Assembly: GCF_037094685.1 (NCBI RefSeq)
Contig: NZ_CP146614.1
Coordinates: forward strand, 2,666,001 to 2,730,000
DNA from: Massilia sp. METH4
GTDB taxonomy: Bacteria > Pseudomonadota > Gammaproteobacteria > Burkholderiales > Burkholderiaceae_D
Direction: 5' to 3'
DNA length: 64,000 nt
This document shows, one piece after another, positions 21,754 through 30,705 of the stretch. The notes beneath the pieces are model-generated. The model was not told where the DNA came from. It saw only the letters and a list, made by a program, of their open reading frames with translations, and searched no databases. Position 1 is the first letter of the stretch, and each line of letters begins with the position of its first letter. The position numbers and the translations under genes are program-made.

Positions 21754-23499
21754 ATGGCATCGTTCACACTGCACGGCATACCGGTCTCGCGTGGCATCGC
21801 CATCGGCCGCGCGCAACTGCTCGCGCCGGCCGCGCTGGACGTCAAGCATTACCTGATCCCGGAAGAAAACGTGGAAGCGGAAGTGCTGCGCCTGCAAACG
21901 GCGCTGGCCACCGTGCACCGCGAACTGCAAACGCTGTGGAATGAACTGCCCAAGGACGCGCCGACGGAGCTGGGCGCGTTCATCGACGTCCACGCGCTGA
22001 TCCTTTCCGACCCAATGATCTCCGAGGCGCCGCTGGACATCATCCGCAGCCGCCACTACAACGCCGAATGGGCCCTCGTCACGCAGATCGAGGAATTGTC
22101 CGCCCAGTTCGACGAGATCGAAGACCCCTATCTGCGCGAACGCAAGGTCGACATCCAGCAGGTAGCCGAGCGCGTGCTGAAAGTGCTGATGGGCAGTGAG
22201 CTGCCGATCCCGCAAACGCAACCGGACGACGACGAATTCGCCGCCCAGATGGTCGTCATCGCGCACGACATCTCCCCGGCGGACATGCTGAAATTCCGCG
22301 ACCGCTCCTTCATCGGCTTCGTCACCGACGTGGGCGGCCAGAACTCGCACACGGCCATCGTGGCGCGCAGCCTGGACATCCCGGCCGCCGTCGGCGTGGC
22401 GCAGGCGTCCACGCTGATCGAGCAGGACGACTGGGTGATCATCGATGGCGATGCCGGCGTGGTCATCGTCAGCCCCAGCGCGCTCGTGCTGCAGCAATAT
22501 CGCGAGCGGCAGCTGGCCGCGCAGCGCGCCCGCAAGAAGCTGGGCAAGCTGAAGAAAACCCCGGCCGTCACCAGGGATGGCACGCCGATCACGCTGCTGG
22601 CCAATATCGAGCTGCCGGACGATTGCGGCCCCGCGCTCGAAGCCGGCGCCACGGGCGTGGGCCTGTTCCGCTCCGAATTCCTGTTCATGGGCCGGGCCGG
22701 CGACATGCCCTCCGAAGACGAGCAGTTCGAACAGTACCGGCGCGCCGTGGTGGCGATGAAGGGCCGCCCCGTGACGATCCGCACGCTCGACATCGGCGCC
22801 GACAAGCCGCTGGACACCGTGGAGCACACGGCCCTCAACCCCGCCTTGGGCTTGCGGGCCATCCGCTACTGCCTGTCCGAGCCACAGATCTTCCTGGCGC
22901 AGCTGCGCGCGATCCTGCGCGCCTCCGCCTTCGGCAAGGTGCGCATCCTGATCCCCATGCTGGCCCACGCCCACGAGATCGACCAGTCGCTGGCGATGAT
23001 CGAGCTTGCCAAATCCGAGCTGCGCGAGGCGAACATCAAGTACGACCCGCAGGTGGAAGTGGGGGCGATGATCGAGATTCCCGCCGCCGCCCTGGCGTTG
23101 CCAATGTTCGTGCGGAAGATGAACTTCCTGTCGATCGGCACCAACGACCTCATTCAGTACACGCTGGCCATCGACCGGGTTGATTATGAGGTGGCGCACC
23201 TTTACAATCCCCTGCATCCTGCCGTACTGCAACTGATTTCGATGACCATAGCCGCCGGCCACAAGGCCGGTATCGACGTTGCCGTGTGCGGCGAGATGGC
23301 GGGTGACGTGAAGCTCACGCGCCTGTTGCTCGGCATGGGCTTGCGTGACTTCTCGATGCACCCCGCGCAGCTGCTGTCGGTGAAGCAGGAAATCCTGAAT
23401 ACCGACATGGCCCGGATCCTGCCGCAAACGCGCAAGATACTTCGCTCCATGGACCCGGACGTCATCGCGGATGCCGTCCTGTCCCTGCAGGCGATGTAA
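21754..23499 (+). CDS. ptsI: PTS enzyme I, phosphoenolpyruvate-protein phosphotransferase
   Basis: 581 residues. Enzyme I takes phosphate from PEP and passes it to HPr. The phosphohistidine is His199 in GGQNSHTAIVARSL. The PEP-binding barrel shows GATGVGLFRSEFLFMGR, IRTLDIGADKPL and FFSIGTND-type (LSIGTNDLIQYTLA), and AVCGEMAGD closes it. I chose the ATG at 21754 (MASFTLHGIPVSRGIAIG) because GGGGAG at 21741-21746 is a good ribosome site and homologues begin there; an ATG directly after the ptsH stop adds eight residues. With only EIIA-Man nearby, this is a regulatory PTS. Confidence 0.95.
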   Translation: MASFTLHGIPVSRGIAIGRAQLLAPAALDVKHYLIPEENVEAEVLRLQTALATVHRELQTLWNELPKDAPTELGAFIDVHALILSDPMISEAPLDIIRSRHYNAEWALVTQIEELSAQFDEIEDPYLRERKVDIQQVAERVLKVLMGSELPIPQTQPDDDEFAAQMVVIAHDISPADMLKFRDRSFIGFVTDVGGQNSHTAIVARSLDIPAAVGVAQASTLIEQDDWVIIDGDAGVVIVSPSALVLQQYRERQLAAQRARKKLGKLKKTPAVTRDGTPITLLANIELPDDCGPALEAGATGVGLFRSEFLFMGRAGDMPSEDEQFEQYRRAVVAMKGRPVTIRTLDIGADKPLDTVEHTALNPALGLRAIRYCLSEPQIFLAQLRAILRASAFGKVRILIPMLAHAHEIDQSLAMIELAKSELREANIKYDPQVEVGAMIEIPAAALALPMFVRKMNFLSIGTNDLIQYTLAIDRVDYEVAHLYNPLHPAVLQLISMTIAAGHKAGIDVAVCGEMAGDVKLTRLLLGMGLRDFSMHPAQLLSVKQEILNTDMARILPQTRKILRSMDPDVIADAVLSLQAM

Positions 23500-23513
23500 A
23501 TAAAAATACAGCG

Positions 23514-23533
23514 GGCGCCCCCATTCGGGCGCC
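23514..23533 (+). terminator. Hairpin after ptsI, weak terminator candidate
   Basis: GGCGCCC at 23514-23520 pairs perfectly with GGGCGCC at 23527-23533 around a 6-nt loop, 15 bp after the ptsI stop. There is no T run after it, so termination is uncertain. Confidence 0.4.
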
Positions 23534-23589
23534 GCCACCATCACTGGCCCGCGGGGCCGCCGCAGTACACAATTACAACATCCGAAAAC

Positions 23590-24741
23590 ATGTCCTCGAT
23601 AGGAATCGTTTCTCCGCAGACCATGGCGTTCGCGGAACCCCTGCCGCTGCAAAGCGGTGCATCGCTGCGTGACTATACGCTGATGTATGAAACCTACGGC
23701 ACTTTGAATGCCGACAAGTCGAACGCCGTGCTGATCTGCCACGCGCTCAATGCCTCGCACCACGTGGCCGGCTGGTATGCCGACGACCCCAAGAACGTGG
23801 GCTGGTGGGACAATATGGTCGGTCCCGGGAAACCGGTGGACACCAACAGGTTCTTCGTCATCGGCGTCAACAACCTGGGCTCCTGCTTCGGCTCCACGGG
23901 CCCGATGCACACCAACCCCGCAACCGGCAAGCCGTACGGCGCCGCCTTCCCCGTGGTGACAGTGGAAGACTGGGTGACCGCGCAAGCCCGCCTGGCCGAC
24001 CGCCTCGGCGTCAACCAATTCGCCGCCGTGATGGGTGGCTCGCTGGGCGGCATGCAGGCGCTCGCCTGGAGCATCATGTACCCGGACCGGCTGCGCCACT
24101 GCGTGGTGATTGCTTCCACGCCGAAGCTGTCGGCCCAGAACATCGCCTTCAACGACGTGGCGCGGCAGGCGATCCTGTCCGACCCCGACTACCACGGCGG
24201 CGACTTCTACGAGCATGGCGTGGTGCCGAAGAACGGCCTGAAAGTGGCCCGCATGGTCGGCCACATCACCTACCTGTCCGACGACGACATGGCGGAGAAG
24301 TTCGGCCGCAAGCTGAGGAATATTTCGGAGAACGGCGGCTACAAGTTCGGCTTCGGCATCGACTTCGAGATCGAATCCTACCTGCGCTACCAGGGCGACA
24401 AGTTCGCCACGTATTTCGACGCCAACACCTACCTGTTGATCACCAAGGCCCTCGACTACTTCGACCCGGCCCGCGTGCATGACGGCGACCTGACCCGCAC
24501 CTTGGCCAAGACGAAGGCCAAGTTCTTCCTGGCCTCGTTCACCACCGACTGGCGCTTCTCGCCGGAGCGCTCGCGCGAGATCGTGCAGGCGCTGCTGGCG
24601 AACCGCCGCGAAGTGACCTACGCGGAAATCGACGCGCCGCACGGCCACGACGCCTTCCTGCTGGAGGACCCGCGCTACATGGGCATGGTGCGTGCGTACT
24701 TCAATCAGATCGCCAACGAATCGAAAGGAGGCGCGGCATGA
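23590..24741 (+). CDS. metX: Homoserine O-acyltransferase
   Basis: Activates homoserine for methionine synthesis by O-acylation; in many betaproteobacteria the donor is succinyl-CoA, so acetyl against succinyl cannot be decided here. 383 residues of alpha/beta-hydrolase fold with the nucleophile Ser151 in [23 protein letters not shown] (oxyanion region), and the distal acid/base elements [15 protein letters not shown] and [12 protein letters not shown]. The stop overlaps the metW start by 4 nt, a conserved pairing. Confidence 0.95.
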   Translation: MSSIGIVSPQTMAFAEPLPLQSGASLRDYTLMYETYGTLNADKSNAVLICHALNASHHVAGWYADDPKNVGWWDNMVGPGKPVDTNRFFVIGVNNLGSCFGSTGPMHTNPATGKPYGAAFPVVTVEDWVTAQARLADRLGVNQFAAVMGGSLGGMQALAWSIMYPDRLRHCVVIASTPKLSAQNIAFNDVARQAILSDPDYHGGDFYEHGVVPKNGLKVARMVGHITYLSDDDMAEKFGRKLRNISENGGYKFGFGIDFEIESYLRYQGDKFATYFDANTYLLITKALDYFDPARVHDGDLTRTLAKTKAKFFLASFTTDWRFSPERSREIVQALLANRREVTYAEIDAPHGHDAFLLEDPRYMGMVRAYFNQIANESKGGAA

Positions 24742-25361
24742 CGTTCGACGACCTGAAAACCGCGCGCCCCGACCTGGCCTTCATCGCCCACTGGATCGCT
24801 CCCGGCGCGCACGTGCTGGACGTGGGCTGCGGCGACGGCTTCATGATGGACTACCTGCAGACCGACAAGCGCTGCACCGGCTACGGCCTGGAACTGGCGG
24901 ACGACAAGGTGCTGGAAAGCACCCAGCGCGGCGTGCGCGTGATCCAGCAGGATTTCGAGAAGGGCGGCCTGGCGCTGTTCGGCGACAATACCTTCGATAC
25001 GGTGCTGTGCCTGTCCGCGCTGCAGATGATGCAGCACGTGGAAGCGCTGCTGCGCGATATCGTCCGCGTCGGCAACGAGGCGATCGTGTCGTTCCCCAAC
25101 TTCGCCTACTGGCCGCACCGCGTGGCGCTGCTGAAAGGGCGCATGCCCGTGTCCAAGACGCTGCCGTACCAGTGGTACGACACGCCGAACGTACGTTGCG
25201 CCACGATCGAGGACTTCCGCGCGCTGGCCGCCGAGGTGGGCGTGGAGGTGCTCGAATACGTGGCGCTGGCCGAAGGGCAAATCGTCAACTTCCTGCCGAA
25301 CCTGCGCGGCGAGCTGGCGGTGTTCCGGCTGCGCAAGCGTAACGGAGCGCGGCGTGCTTGA
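24738..25361 (+). CDS. metW: MetW, methionine biosynthesis methyltransferase-like protein
   Basis: 207 residues with a SAM-binding Rossmann start, [16 protein letters not shown] (about 30-45), and the MetW-typical segments [18 protein letters not shown] and [20 protein letters not shown]. MetW is needed for full MetX activity in several proteobacteria, and the two overlap by 4 nt here. Its own methyl-transfer reaction is not established. Confidence 0.93.
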   Translation: MTFDDLKTARPDLAFIAHWIAPGAHVLDVGCGDGFMMDYLQTDKRCTGYGLELADDKVLESTQRGVRVIQQDFEKGGLALFGDNTFDTVLCLSALQMMQHVEALLRDIVRVGNEAIVSFPNFAYWPHRVALLKGRMPVSKTLPYQWYDTPNVRCATIEDFRALAAEVGVEVLEYVALAEGQIVNFLPNLRGELAVFRLRKRNGARRA

Positions 25362-25433
25362 TCGGCGGTATGGTATCGTGTGGCGAACGGCCGTGAAATT
25401 TGCCAAAATATCACGGTCGTACGGATACAGATC

Positions 25434-26348
25434 ATGAAATCACTCAAACACAGCCTGGCATTCATCGCCCTGGCCGCCAACATGCACCTGGCGGCCGCTC
25501 ACCAATCCGCGCCGGCGCAGCAATCCGCGCCCGCCGCCGCGGCGTCGGACGGCATCCCCGTCACGCGCCTGTCGCGGCTGCGCGTGCTGTCGGACGAACA
25601 GGCTGTCAACCAGCAATCGAAGCTGCAGTACGATGCGCTGTTGAAGGAGGCTGACCAGAAGAACGCCCTGGTCGACGACAGCCATCCGCAGGTGCAGCGC
25701 CTGCGCGCCATCGCCAAGCGCATCATCCCGCACGTGGGCCGCTGGAACCCGGAAGCGGCCAACTGGAACTGGGAAGTGAACCTGCTCAATTCCGACCAGG
25801 TGAACGCCTTTTGCATGCCGGGCGGGCGCATCGCCTTCTTCACCGGCATTCTCACCAAGCTGAACATGACGGATGACGAAGTGGCCATGGTGATGGGCCA
25901 CGAGATCGCCCACGCGCTGCGCGAACATGCCCGCAAGCGCCAGGGCGAATCGCAGCTGGCCGCGATCGCCGGCAAGCTGGGCGGCATCGCCGCCTCGGCG
26001 CTGTTCGGCATCGACCCGAACCTCACCGACTTCGGCGGCCGCGTGGCCGCGCAGGCGGCCGTGCTGAAATTCTCGCGCGGCGAGGAAACCGAGGCCGACC
26101 TGGTAGGTATCGACTTGGCCGCCCGCGCCGGTTTCGATCCGCGCGCCGGCATCGCGCTGTGGCAGAAGATGGGCGCCGTCAACGCGCGCGCGCCGATCGA
26201 GTTTCTGTCCACGCACCCGAGTGGCGAAACCCGTATCGCCGAAATGAACAAGAACATGCCGCTGGTGCTGCCGGTCTATGCCCGCACGCGCGGCACCACG
26301 GTAGCCAAGCTGCCCGCTTACCGCACCACGCCGCTGCCGCGCACCTAG
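25434..26348 (+). CDS. M48-family periplasmic zinc metalloprotease
   Basis: 304 residues with a signal peptide (about 1-22, ending LAAAHQ). The zinc site is GHEIAHALREH (HEXXH, about 158-162), with the third ligand in the FSRGEETEADLVGIDLAARA helix. This is the LoiP/YggG-type single-domain peptidase that handles misfolded envelope proteins. I chose the ATG at 25434, where the hydrophobic signal starts; an in-frame ATG 18 codons upstream would put charged residues before it. The next gene starts 9 bp downstream. Confidence 0.9.
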   Translation: MKSLKHSLAFIALAANMHLAAAHQSAPAQQSAPAAAASDGIPVTRLSRLRVLSDEQAVNQQSKLQYDALLKEADQKNALVDDSHPQVQRLRAIAKRIIPHVGRWNPEAANWNWEVNLLNSDQVNAFCMPGGRIAFFTGILTKLNMTDDEVAMVMGHEIAHALREHARKRQGESQLAAIAGKLGGIAASALFGIDPNLTDFGGRVAAQAAVLKFSRGEETEADLVGIDLAARAGFDPRAGIALWQKMGAVNARAPIEFLSTHPSGETRIAEMNKNMPLVLPVYARTRGTTVAKLPAYRTTPLPRT

Positions 26349-26357
26349 CTCCCCCGC

Positions 26358-27266
26358 ATGTCCTCCACCGTCAAGTTTCACGGCAAGGCGCCATTGCCCA
26401 TGCGCGATGGCGTCACGCCCAGCTACCTGTGGCTGCCCGCGGGGGACTGGCCCGACCTGATCAGCTTCATGGTGGCGAACTACCCGGCCGTTACCGAGGC
26501 GCAATGGCGCGAGCGGATGGCGCGCGGCGACGTCGTCGACGCGCAGGGCAGGGCGCTGGGGCCCGACTCGCCCTACAAGCGCAACCTGCGCATTTTCTAT
26601 TACCGCGAGCTGGAACACGAGACGCCGATCCCGTTCGCCGAGGAAGTGCTGTACCAGGACGAGCACATCATCGTCGCCGACAAACCGCATTTCCTGCCGA
26701 CGATCCCCACGGGGCGGTTCCTGAAGGAGACCTTGCTGGTGCGCCTGCGCGCGAAGCTGGGCATCGAGGAACTGGTGCCCATCCACCGGCTCGACCGTGA
26801 AACGGCCGGCATCGTGGTCTTTTCCTGCAACCTGGACAGCCGCGGGGCCTACCAGTCGCTGTTCCAGCAGCGCCTCGTGCAAAAGGAATACGAGGCACTG
26901 GCGGGCCCCTTGCCGGGCCGCGAGTTCCCGTTCAGCTACAGCAGCCGCATGGTGCAGGGAGACAAATTCTTCACGATGAAGGAAGAGCCGGGCGAGCCGA
27001 ATTCGGAAACGATGATCGACTTCGTGGAAGAGCGCGGAGAGCACGTGCTGTACCGCTTGTGGCCGCATACGGGGCGCCAGCACCAGCTGCGCGTGCACCT
27101 GGCGGCGCTGGGCATCCCCATTGTCAACGACGCGTTCTATCCGGTGGCGCTGCCATGCAAGCAGGACGATGTGTCGTCGCCGTTGAAACTGCTGGCGCGG
27201 GCCATCGGTTTCCCCGATCCCTTGACCGGGGAGTGGCGCTATTTTGAAAGCCGGCGCAGCCTTTAG
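26358..27266 (+). CDS. RluA-family pseudouridine synthase
   Basis: 302 residues. The catalytic Asp is in PIHRLDRETAGIVVF (about 140-155). RPHTGRQHQL-type sequence (LWPHTGRQHQLRVHLAALG) and ADKPHFLPTIPTGR are further family marks. The N-terminal 90 residues carry no S4 domain. The target uridine is not predictable; RluA-type enzymes modify 23S rRNA or tRNA. Confidence 0.9.
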   Translation: MSSTVKFHGKAPLPMRDGVTPSYLWLPAGDWPDLISFMVANYPAVTEAQWRERMARGDVVDAQGRALGPDSPYKRNLRIFYYRELEHETPIPFAEEVLYQDEHIIVADKPHFLPTIPTGRFLKETLLVRLRAKLGIEELVPIHRLDRETAGIVVFSCNLDSRGAYQSLFQQRLVQKEYEALAGPLPGREFPFSYSSRMVQGDKFFTMKEEPGEPNSETMIDFVEERGEHVLYRLWPHTGRQHQLRVHLAALGIPIVNDAFYPVALPCKQDDVSSPLKLLARAIGFPDPLTGEWRYFESRRSL

Positions 27267-27281
27267 CGGCGCCAGCGGCGA

Positions 27282-28052
27282 TCAGCGCAAGTAGTCGATG
27301 ATCAGCGGAGCGTGATCGGAAAACTTCACGTCCTTGTACACCGAGACCGATTGCGCGCATTGCGCGATGCCGGGGGTTGCCACGTGATAGTCGATGCGCC
27401 AGCCCACGTTCTTCGCGTAAGCCTGGCCGCGGTTGCTCCACCATGTGTACTGTTCCGGGCGCGGGTCGAGGCCGCGGTGCACGTCCACGTAGCCGCATTC
27501 GTCGAACACGCGCGTCAGCCACGCCCGTTCCTCGGGCAGGAAGCCCGAATTTTTCAGGTTGCCCTTCCAGTTCTTCAGGTCGATTTCCTGGTGGGCGATG
27601 TTCCAGTCGCCGCAGATGACGACTTCGCGGCCTTCGGCGCGCAGTTCCACCAGGTGGGGCAGGAACAGGTCCATGAAGCGGAACTTTGCCTCCTGGCGTT
27701 CCGGCGACGAGGAGCCGGAAGGGCAGTACACGGAGATGACGGTCAGGTCGCCGAAGTCGCAGCGCACGTAGCGGCCCTCGGCATCGAACTCCGGGCTGCC
27801 GAAGCCGATCCTCACGGCATCCGGTTCGACCTTGCTGTAGACCCCGGTCCCGGAATATCCTTTCTTCTCGGCGTAGTGGAAATGGCCGTGGTAGCCGTGC
27901 GGATTCCTGAACTCATCCGTCATGTCGCTGGCCTGGCACTTGAGTTCCTGGACGCAGATGAAATCGGCGGACTGGGTGCCCATCCAGTCGAAAAAGCCCT
28001 TCTTGGCGGCGGAGCGGATGCCATTCAGGTTGGCGGAAATGATCTTTGGCAT
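27282..28052 (-). CDS. xth: Exodeoxyribonuclease III
   Basis: 256 residues of the AP endonuclease/exonuclease family used in base-excision repair. Active-site motifs are NGIRSAAKKGFFDWM, CVQELKCQ (metal-binding Glu), VISVYCPSG, CGDWNIAHQEIDLKNWKGN and the terminal SDHAPLIIDYLR with the catalytic His. It is convergent with the pseudouridine synthase (15 bp between stops). It is divergent from pyrE with only 34 bp between start codons, so the two promoters must overlap the coding ends. Confidence 0.95.
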   Translation of the reverse strand: MPKIISANLNGIRSAAKKGFFDWMGTQSADFICVQELKCQASDMTDEFRNPHGYHGHFHYAEKKGYSGTGVYSKVEPDAVRIGFGSPEFDAEGRYVRCDFGDLTVISVYCPSGSSSPERQEAKFRFMDLFLPHLVELRAEGREVVICGDWNIAHQEIDLKNWKGNLKNSGFLPEERAWLTRVFDECGYVDVHRGLDPRPEQYTWWSNRGQAYAKNVGWRIDYHVATPGIAQCAQSVSVYKDVKFSDHAPLIIDYLR

Positions 28053-28086
28053 GGATTAAAATACCGGCATTTTAAAGGACCGGCAT

Positions 28087-28764
28087 ATGACTAATGATTT
28101 GAGGCAAGACGATTTGCGCCAACAGTTTATCGCGTTTTCCGTCTCGGCGGGCGTGCTCAGATTCGGCGAGTTCACCACCAAGGCGGGGCGGCAGTCGCCC
28201 TATTTCTTCAACGCCGGCCTGTTCCACGACGGCGCCACCCTGGCGAAAGTGGCCGATTTCTATGCCCAGACCCTGCTCGATTCCGGCGTTGAATTCGACA
28301 TGCTGTTCGGCCCCGCCTACAAGGGCATCACGCTCGCCTCGGCCACCGCCGTGGCGCTGGCCAACAAGGGGCGCAACACCTCGTTCGCCTATAACCGCAA
28401 GGAAGTCAAGGCCCACGGCGAGGGCGGCACTCTGGTGGGCGCCAGGCTGGCGGGCAAGGTCGTGATCGTCGACGACGTGATCTCGGCCGGCACCTCGGTG
28501 CGCGAGTCGGTGGAAATGATCCGCGACGCCGGCGCCGAACCCTGCGCCGTGCTGATCGCGCTGGACCGCATGGAGCGGGGCGGCGGCAAGGATGGCGTGG
28601 TGTCGGATCTCTCCGCCGTGCAGGAAGTCAGCAAGAATTACGGCATCCCCGTGATCTCGATCGGCAACCTGGCCGACCTGCTGGGCTACCTGGGCGCCGA
28701 CCCGGCGCTGGCCCAGCACAAGGATGCTGTCGCCGCCTACCGCGACCGCTACGGCATCGCCTGA
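28087..28764 (+). CDS. pyrE: Orotate phosphoribosyltransferase
   Basis: Converts orotate and PRPP to OMP in pyrimidine synthesis. 225 residues with the PRPP-binding motif KVVIVDDVISAGTSVRESVE (about 133-152), the flexible-loop segment FAYNRKEVKAHGEGG, and FNAGLFHDG near the N-terminus. AAAGGA at 28074-28079 is the ribosome site. A perfect 24-bp palindrome 30 bp after the stop is probably its terminator. Confidence 0.96.
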   Translation: MTNDLRQDDLRQQFIAFSVSAGVLRFGEFTTKAGRQSPYFFNAGLFHDGATLAKVADFYAQTLLDSGVEFDMLFGPAYKGITLASATAVALANKGRNTSFAYNRKEVKAHGEGGTLVGARLAGKVVIVDDVISAGTSVRESVEMIRDAGAEPCAVLIALDRMERGGGKDGVVSDLSAVQEVSKNYGIPVISIGNLADLLGYLGADPALAQHKDAVAAYRDRYGIA

Positions 28765-28794
28765 CCCGCCGCTTTACGCTTTCCGCTTTTCGCC

Positions 28795-28818
28795 TGGCGC
28801 TGTTCGCGAACAGCGCCA
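28795..28818 (+). terminator. Perfect palindrome after pyrE, probable terminator
   Basis: TGGCGCTGTTCG at 28795-28806 is followed directly by its reverse complement at 28807-28818, and TCCGTTTTCG follows. The stem is strong but the T tract is short and offset. Confidence 0.6.
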
Positions 28819-28888
28819 TCCGTTTTCGCCGGCCGTTCACGACGCCTCTTCTTGTGATTTAATGTAGGAAACATTTGGAGGAGACGCC

Positions 28889-29254
28889 ATGAACAAGGCA
28901 TCACTGAAGGTCTATGGAGACGAGGCCGCCGTCGCCGACGTGAGCGACGGCCTGCCCAGCGAGCCGGAGCTGCGCTGGAAGAAGGGCGACGTGCGGCCGG
29001 ATGGCCGGGTGCGCATCGACGCCGGCTTCTATGTCAGCCTGGGGGAGGACGCGAACCCGGCCACCCTGGTCCGCCACCTGCGCGCCTGGCTGCATGAATG
29101 CGAGTCGCGCGGCATCACGTTCGACGTGCCGCCGCTGGCCGCCGAACTGCGCATCGCCGTGACGAACGTGGGGCCGGACGATGCGCTCGATTTCTCGCTG
29201 GCGGATCTTTCCCTGCTGGTGAACATGGGTATCACCCTCAGCATCACGGGCTGA
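28889..29254 (+). CDS. Conserved-looking protein of unknown function
   Basis: 121 residues, acidic, with no signal peptide and no membrane segment. GGAGGAG at 28876-28882 is a strong ribosome site for the ATG at 28889. The composition is that of a folded cytosolic protein (FYVSLGEDANPATLVRHLRA, then FSLADLSLLVNMGITLSITG at the end). I do not recognise the family. Its stop overlaps the start of the next gene (TGATG), so it is translationally coupled to an alpha/beta hydrolase, its only functional clue. Confidence 0.75.
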   Translation: MNKASLKVYGDEAAVADVSDGLPSEPELRWKKGDVRPDGRVRIDAGFYVSLGEDANPATLVRHLRAWLHECESRGITFDVPPLAAELRIAVTNVGPDDALDFSLADLSLLVNMGITLSITG

Positions 29255-30114
29255 TGCGCTTCGGCGAAGACAGGCTGGATACCTTCACCGGCCGGGCCGG
29301 TGCCCCGCGCACCGTCCACATCTGGGAGCCGGCCGCGCCGCCGGCGCCGGTCGCCATCCTGCTGGCGCTGCACGGCGGCATGGCGCATGCGGGTGACTGG
29401 GTCACGCCCGCGCTGTACTTCCGCGAACGAGGCATCGCCACCGCCGCCTTCGACCTGTGCGGCCACGCCGCGGGCAGGCGCGCCGACATTCCCGACTTCG
29501 ACATTTTCATCGACGAGACCGGCCTGTTCCTGGACTGGGTGCGGGCGCGCTGGCCCGGCGTTCCTGTATTCGTCATCGCGCATTCGATGGGCGCCCTGGT
29601 CGCCACGAAATTCGGGCTGGCCGGTGCCGATGGCGTGGCCGGCTTCATTCTCTCGTCGCCGTATTACGTCAATGCGGTACCGGTGGCGCCCGCGTTGCAA
29701 AGCCTGTCCGGGATACTGGCCAAGCTGGCCCCGCGGATGAAGGTGCCGTTGGCATCGCTGACGGATGTGCTGACCCACGATGCCGCCATCACCGCGCGCC
29801 ATCATCGCGACGAGGCCGATGGCGTTCGCGCCAGTGAAATTTCGGTGCGCTTCGGCCACGCCCTGCAGCAGGCGCAGCGCGGCCTGGCGCTGGCCGGCTG
29901 GCGCCATCCCCTGTATGTCGTGCTGGCCGGGCAGGATGTGCTGGCCGATACCGAGGCATCGCTGCGGCTGCTGCAAGCCGTACCGGCCGAGCTGCTGACC
30001 TGCCGCGTGGAGCCGGGCAACCGCCACGAGAATTTCAACGAGTTGAACCGGGAAGCGTTCTTTGCCGACATCGCCCGCTGGATGGCCGGCGTGCTGGAAC
30101 GACGCGACGGTTAA
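29254..30114 (+). CDS. Alpha/beta hydrolase, monoacylglycerol lipase-like
   Basis: 286 residues. The oxyanion block LLALHGGMAHAGDW is followed by the nucleophile elbow AHSMGALVATKFGL (about 109-122). The acid is probably in VLAGQDVLAD and the catalytic His in GNRHENFNELNRE. The layout (HGxxxH-like, GHSMG, NxxHE near the end) is that of monoacylglycerol lipases and lysophospholipases. The start ATG overlaps the upstream stop. The substrate is unknown. Confidence 0.85.
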   Translation: MRFGEDRLDTFTGRAGAPRTVHIWEPAAPPAPVAILLALHGGMAHAGDWVTPALYFRERGIATAAFDLCGHAAGRRADIPDFDIFIDETGLFLDWVRARWPGVPVFVIAHSMGALVATKFGLAGADGVAGFILSSPYYVNAVPVAPALQSLSGILAKLAPRMKVPLASLTDVLTHDAAITARHHRDEADGVRASEISVRFGHALQQAQRGLALAGWRHPLYVVLAGQDVLADTEASLRLLQAVPAELLTCRVEPGNRHENFNELNREAFFADIARWMAGVLERRDG

Positions 30115-30174
30115 AAAACCAACATACCGGCGGTCGATATGCCATTAGCATCAAGTTCCCTAAAGGAGGATGCC

Positions 30175-30696
30175 ATGGACTCGATCAATCGCAACCAGCC
30201 GGAACACAATCACCAGGACCTGACCGGGCATGATGCGGTCAAGCGCATCAGGCACATCGTGGATGATGCCGAAAGCTGCTTCCTCGTGAGCAGCGGAACC
30301 GATGCACGGCCGATGTCCGTGCTCGACATGGATGAACTGGGCAACCTGTGGTTCATGAGCGCCGCCGACAGCCACAAGAACGCGGAAATCGCCGCCGACC
30401 CGAAGGTGCGGCTGTACTTCCAGGCGTCGAAGCATTCCGGCTTCCTGTACCTCGACGGCCTGGCCACGATCTCGACGGACCCGAACCGCATCCGCGAACT
30501 GTGGACCCCCGACCTTGCGACGTGGTTTACGGAAGGGCTGGGCGACCCGCGCATCACGCTGATCCGGGTGGCGCCCGTCGACGGCTACTACTGGGACAAC
30601 AAGCACGGCAACCTGGTGCAAGGCATGAAGATCATGGTCGGCGCCGCCATCGGCAAGACGCTCGACGATTCGATCGAAGGGCGCGTGACGCTGTAA
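30175..30696 (+). CDS. Pyridoxamine 5'-phosphate oxidase-family protein (general stress protein 26-like)
   Basis: 173 residues. The split-barrel flavin-binding fold is recognisable from SCFLVSSGTDARPMSVLDMD, GNLWFMSAADSHKNAEI, VRLYFQASKHSGFLYLDG and the C-terminal VDGYYWDNKHGNLVQGMKI. Proteins of this type bind FMN or FAD and are often stress-induced; true PNP oxidase activity is not expected. AAAGGAGG at 30162-30169 fixes the start at 30175. It is a single gene downstream of the hydrolase. Confidence 0.85.
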   Translation: MDSINRNQPEHNHQDLTGHDAVKRIRHIVDDAESCFLVSSGTDARPMSVLDMDELGNLWFMSAADSHKNAEIAADPKVRLYFQASKHSGFLYLDGLATISTDPNRIRELWTPDLATWFTEGLGDPRITLIRVAPVDGYYWDNKHGNLVQGMKIMVGAAIGKTLDDSIEGRVTL

Positions 30697-30705
30697 CGCG
30701 CGTGG

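Noticed and set aside
21391..24648. 1085-codon open frame on the minus strand opposite HPr, EI and metX
   Set aside because: It mirrors the third-position G/C bias of the real plus-strand genes, has a His/Gln/Arg/Val-rich shadow composition and no recognisable domain, while the plus-strand proteins have intact active sites.
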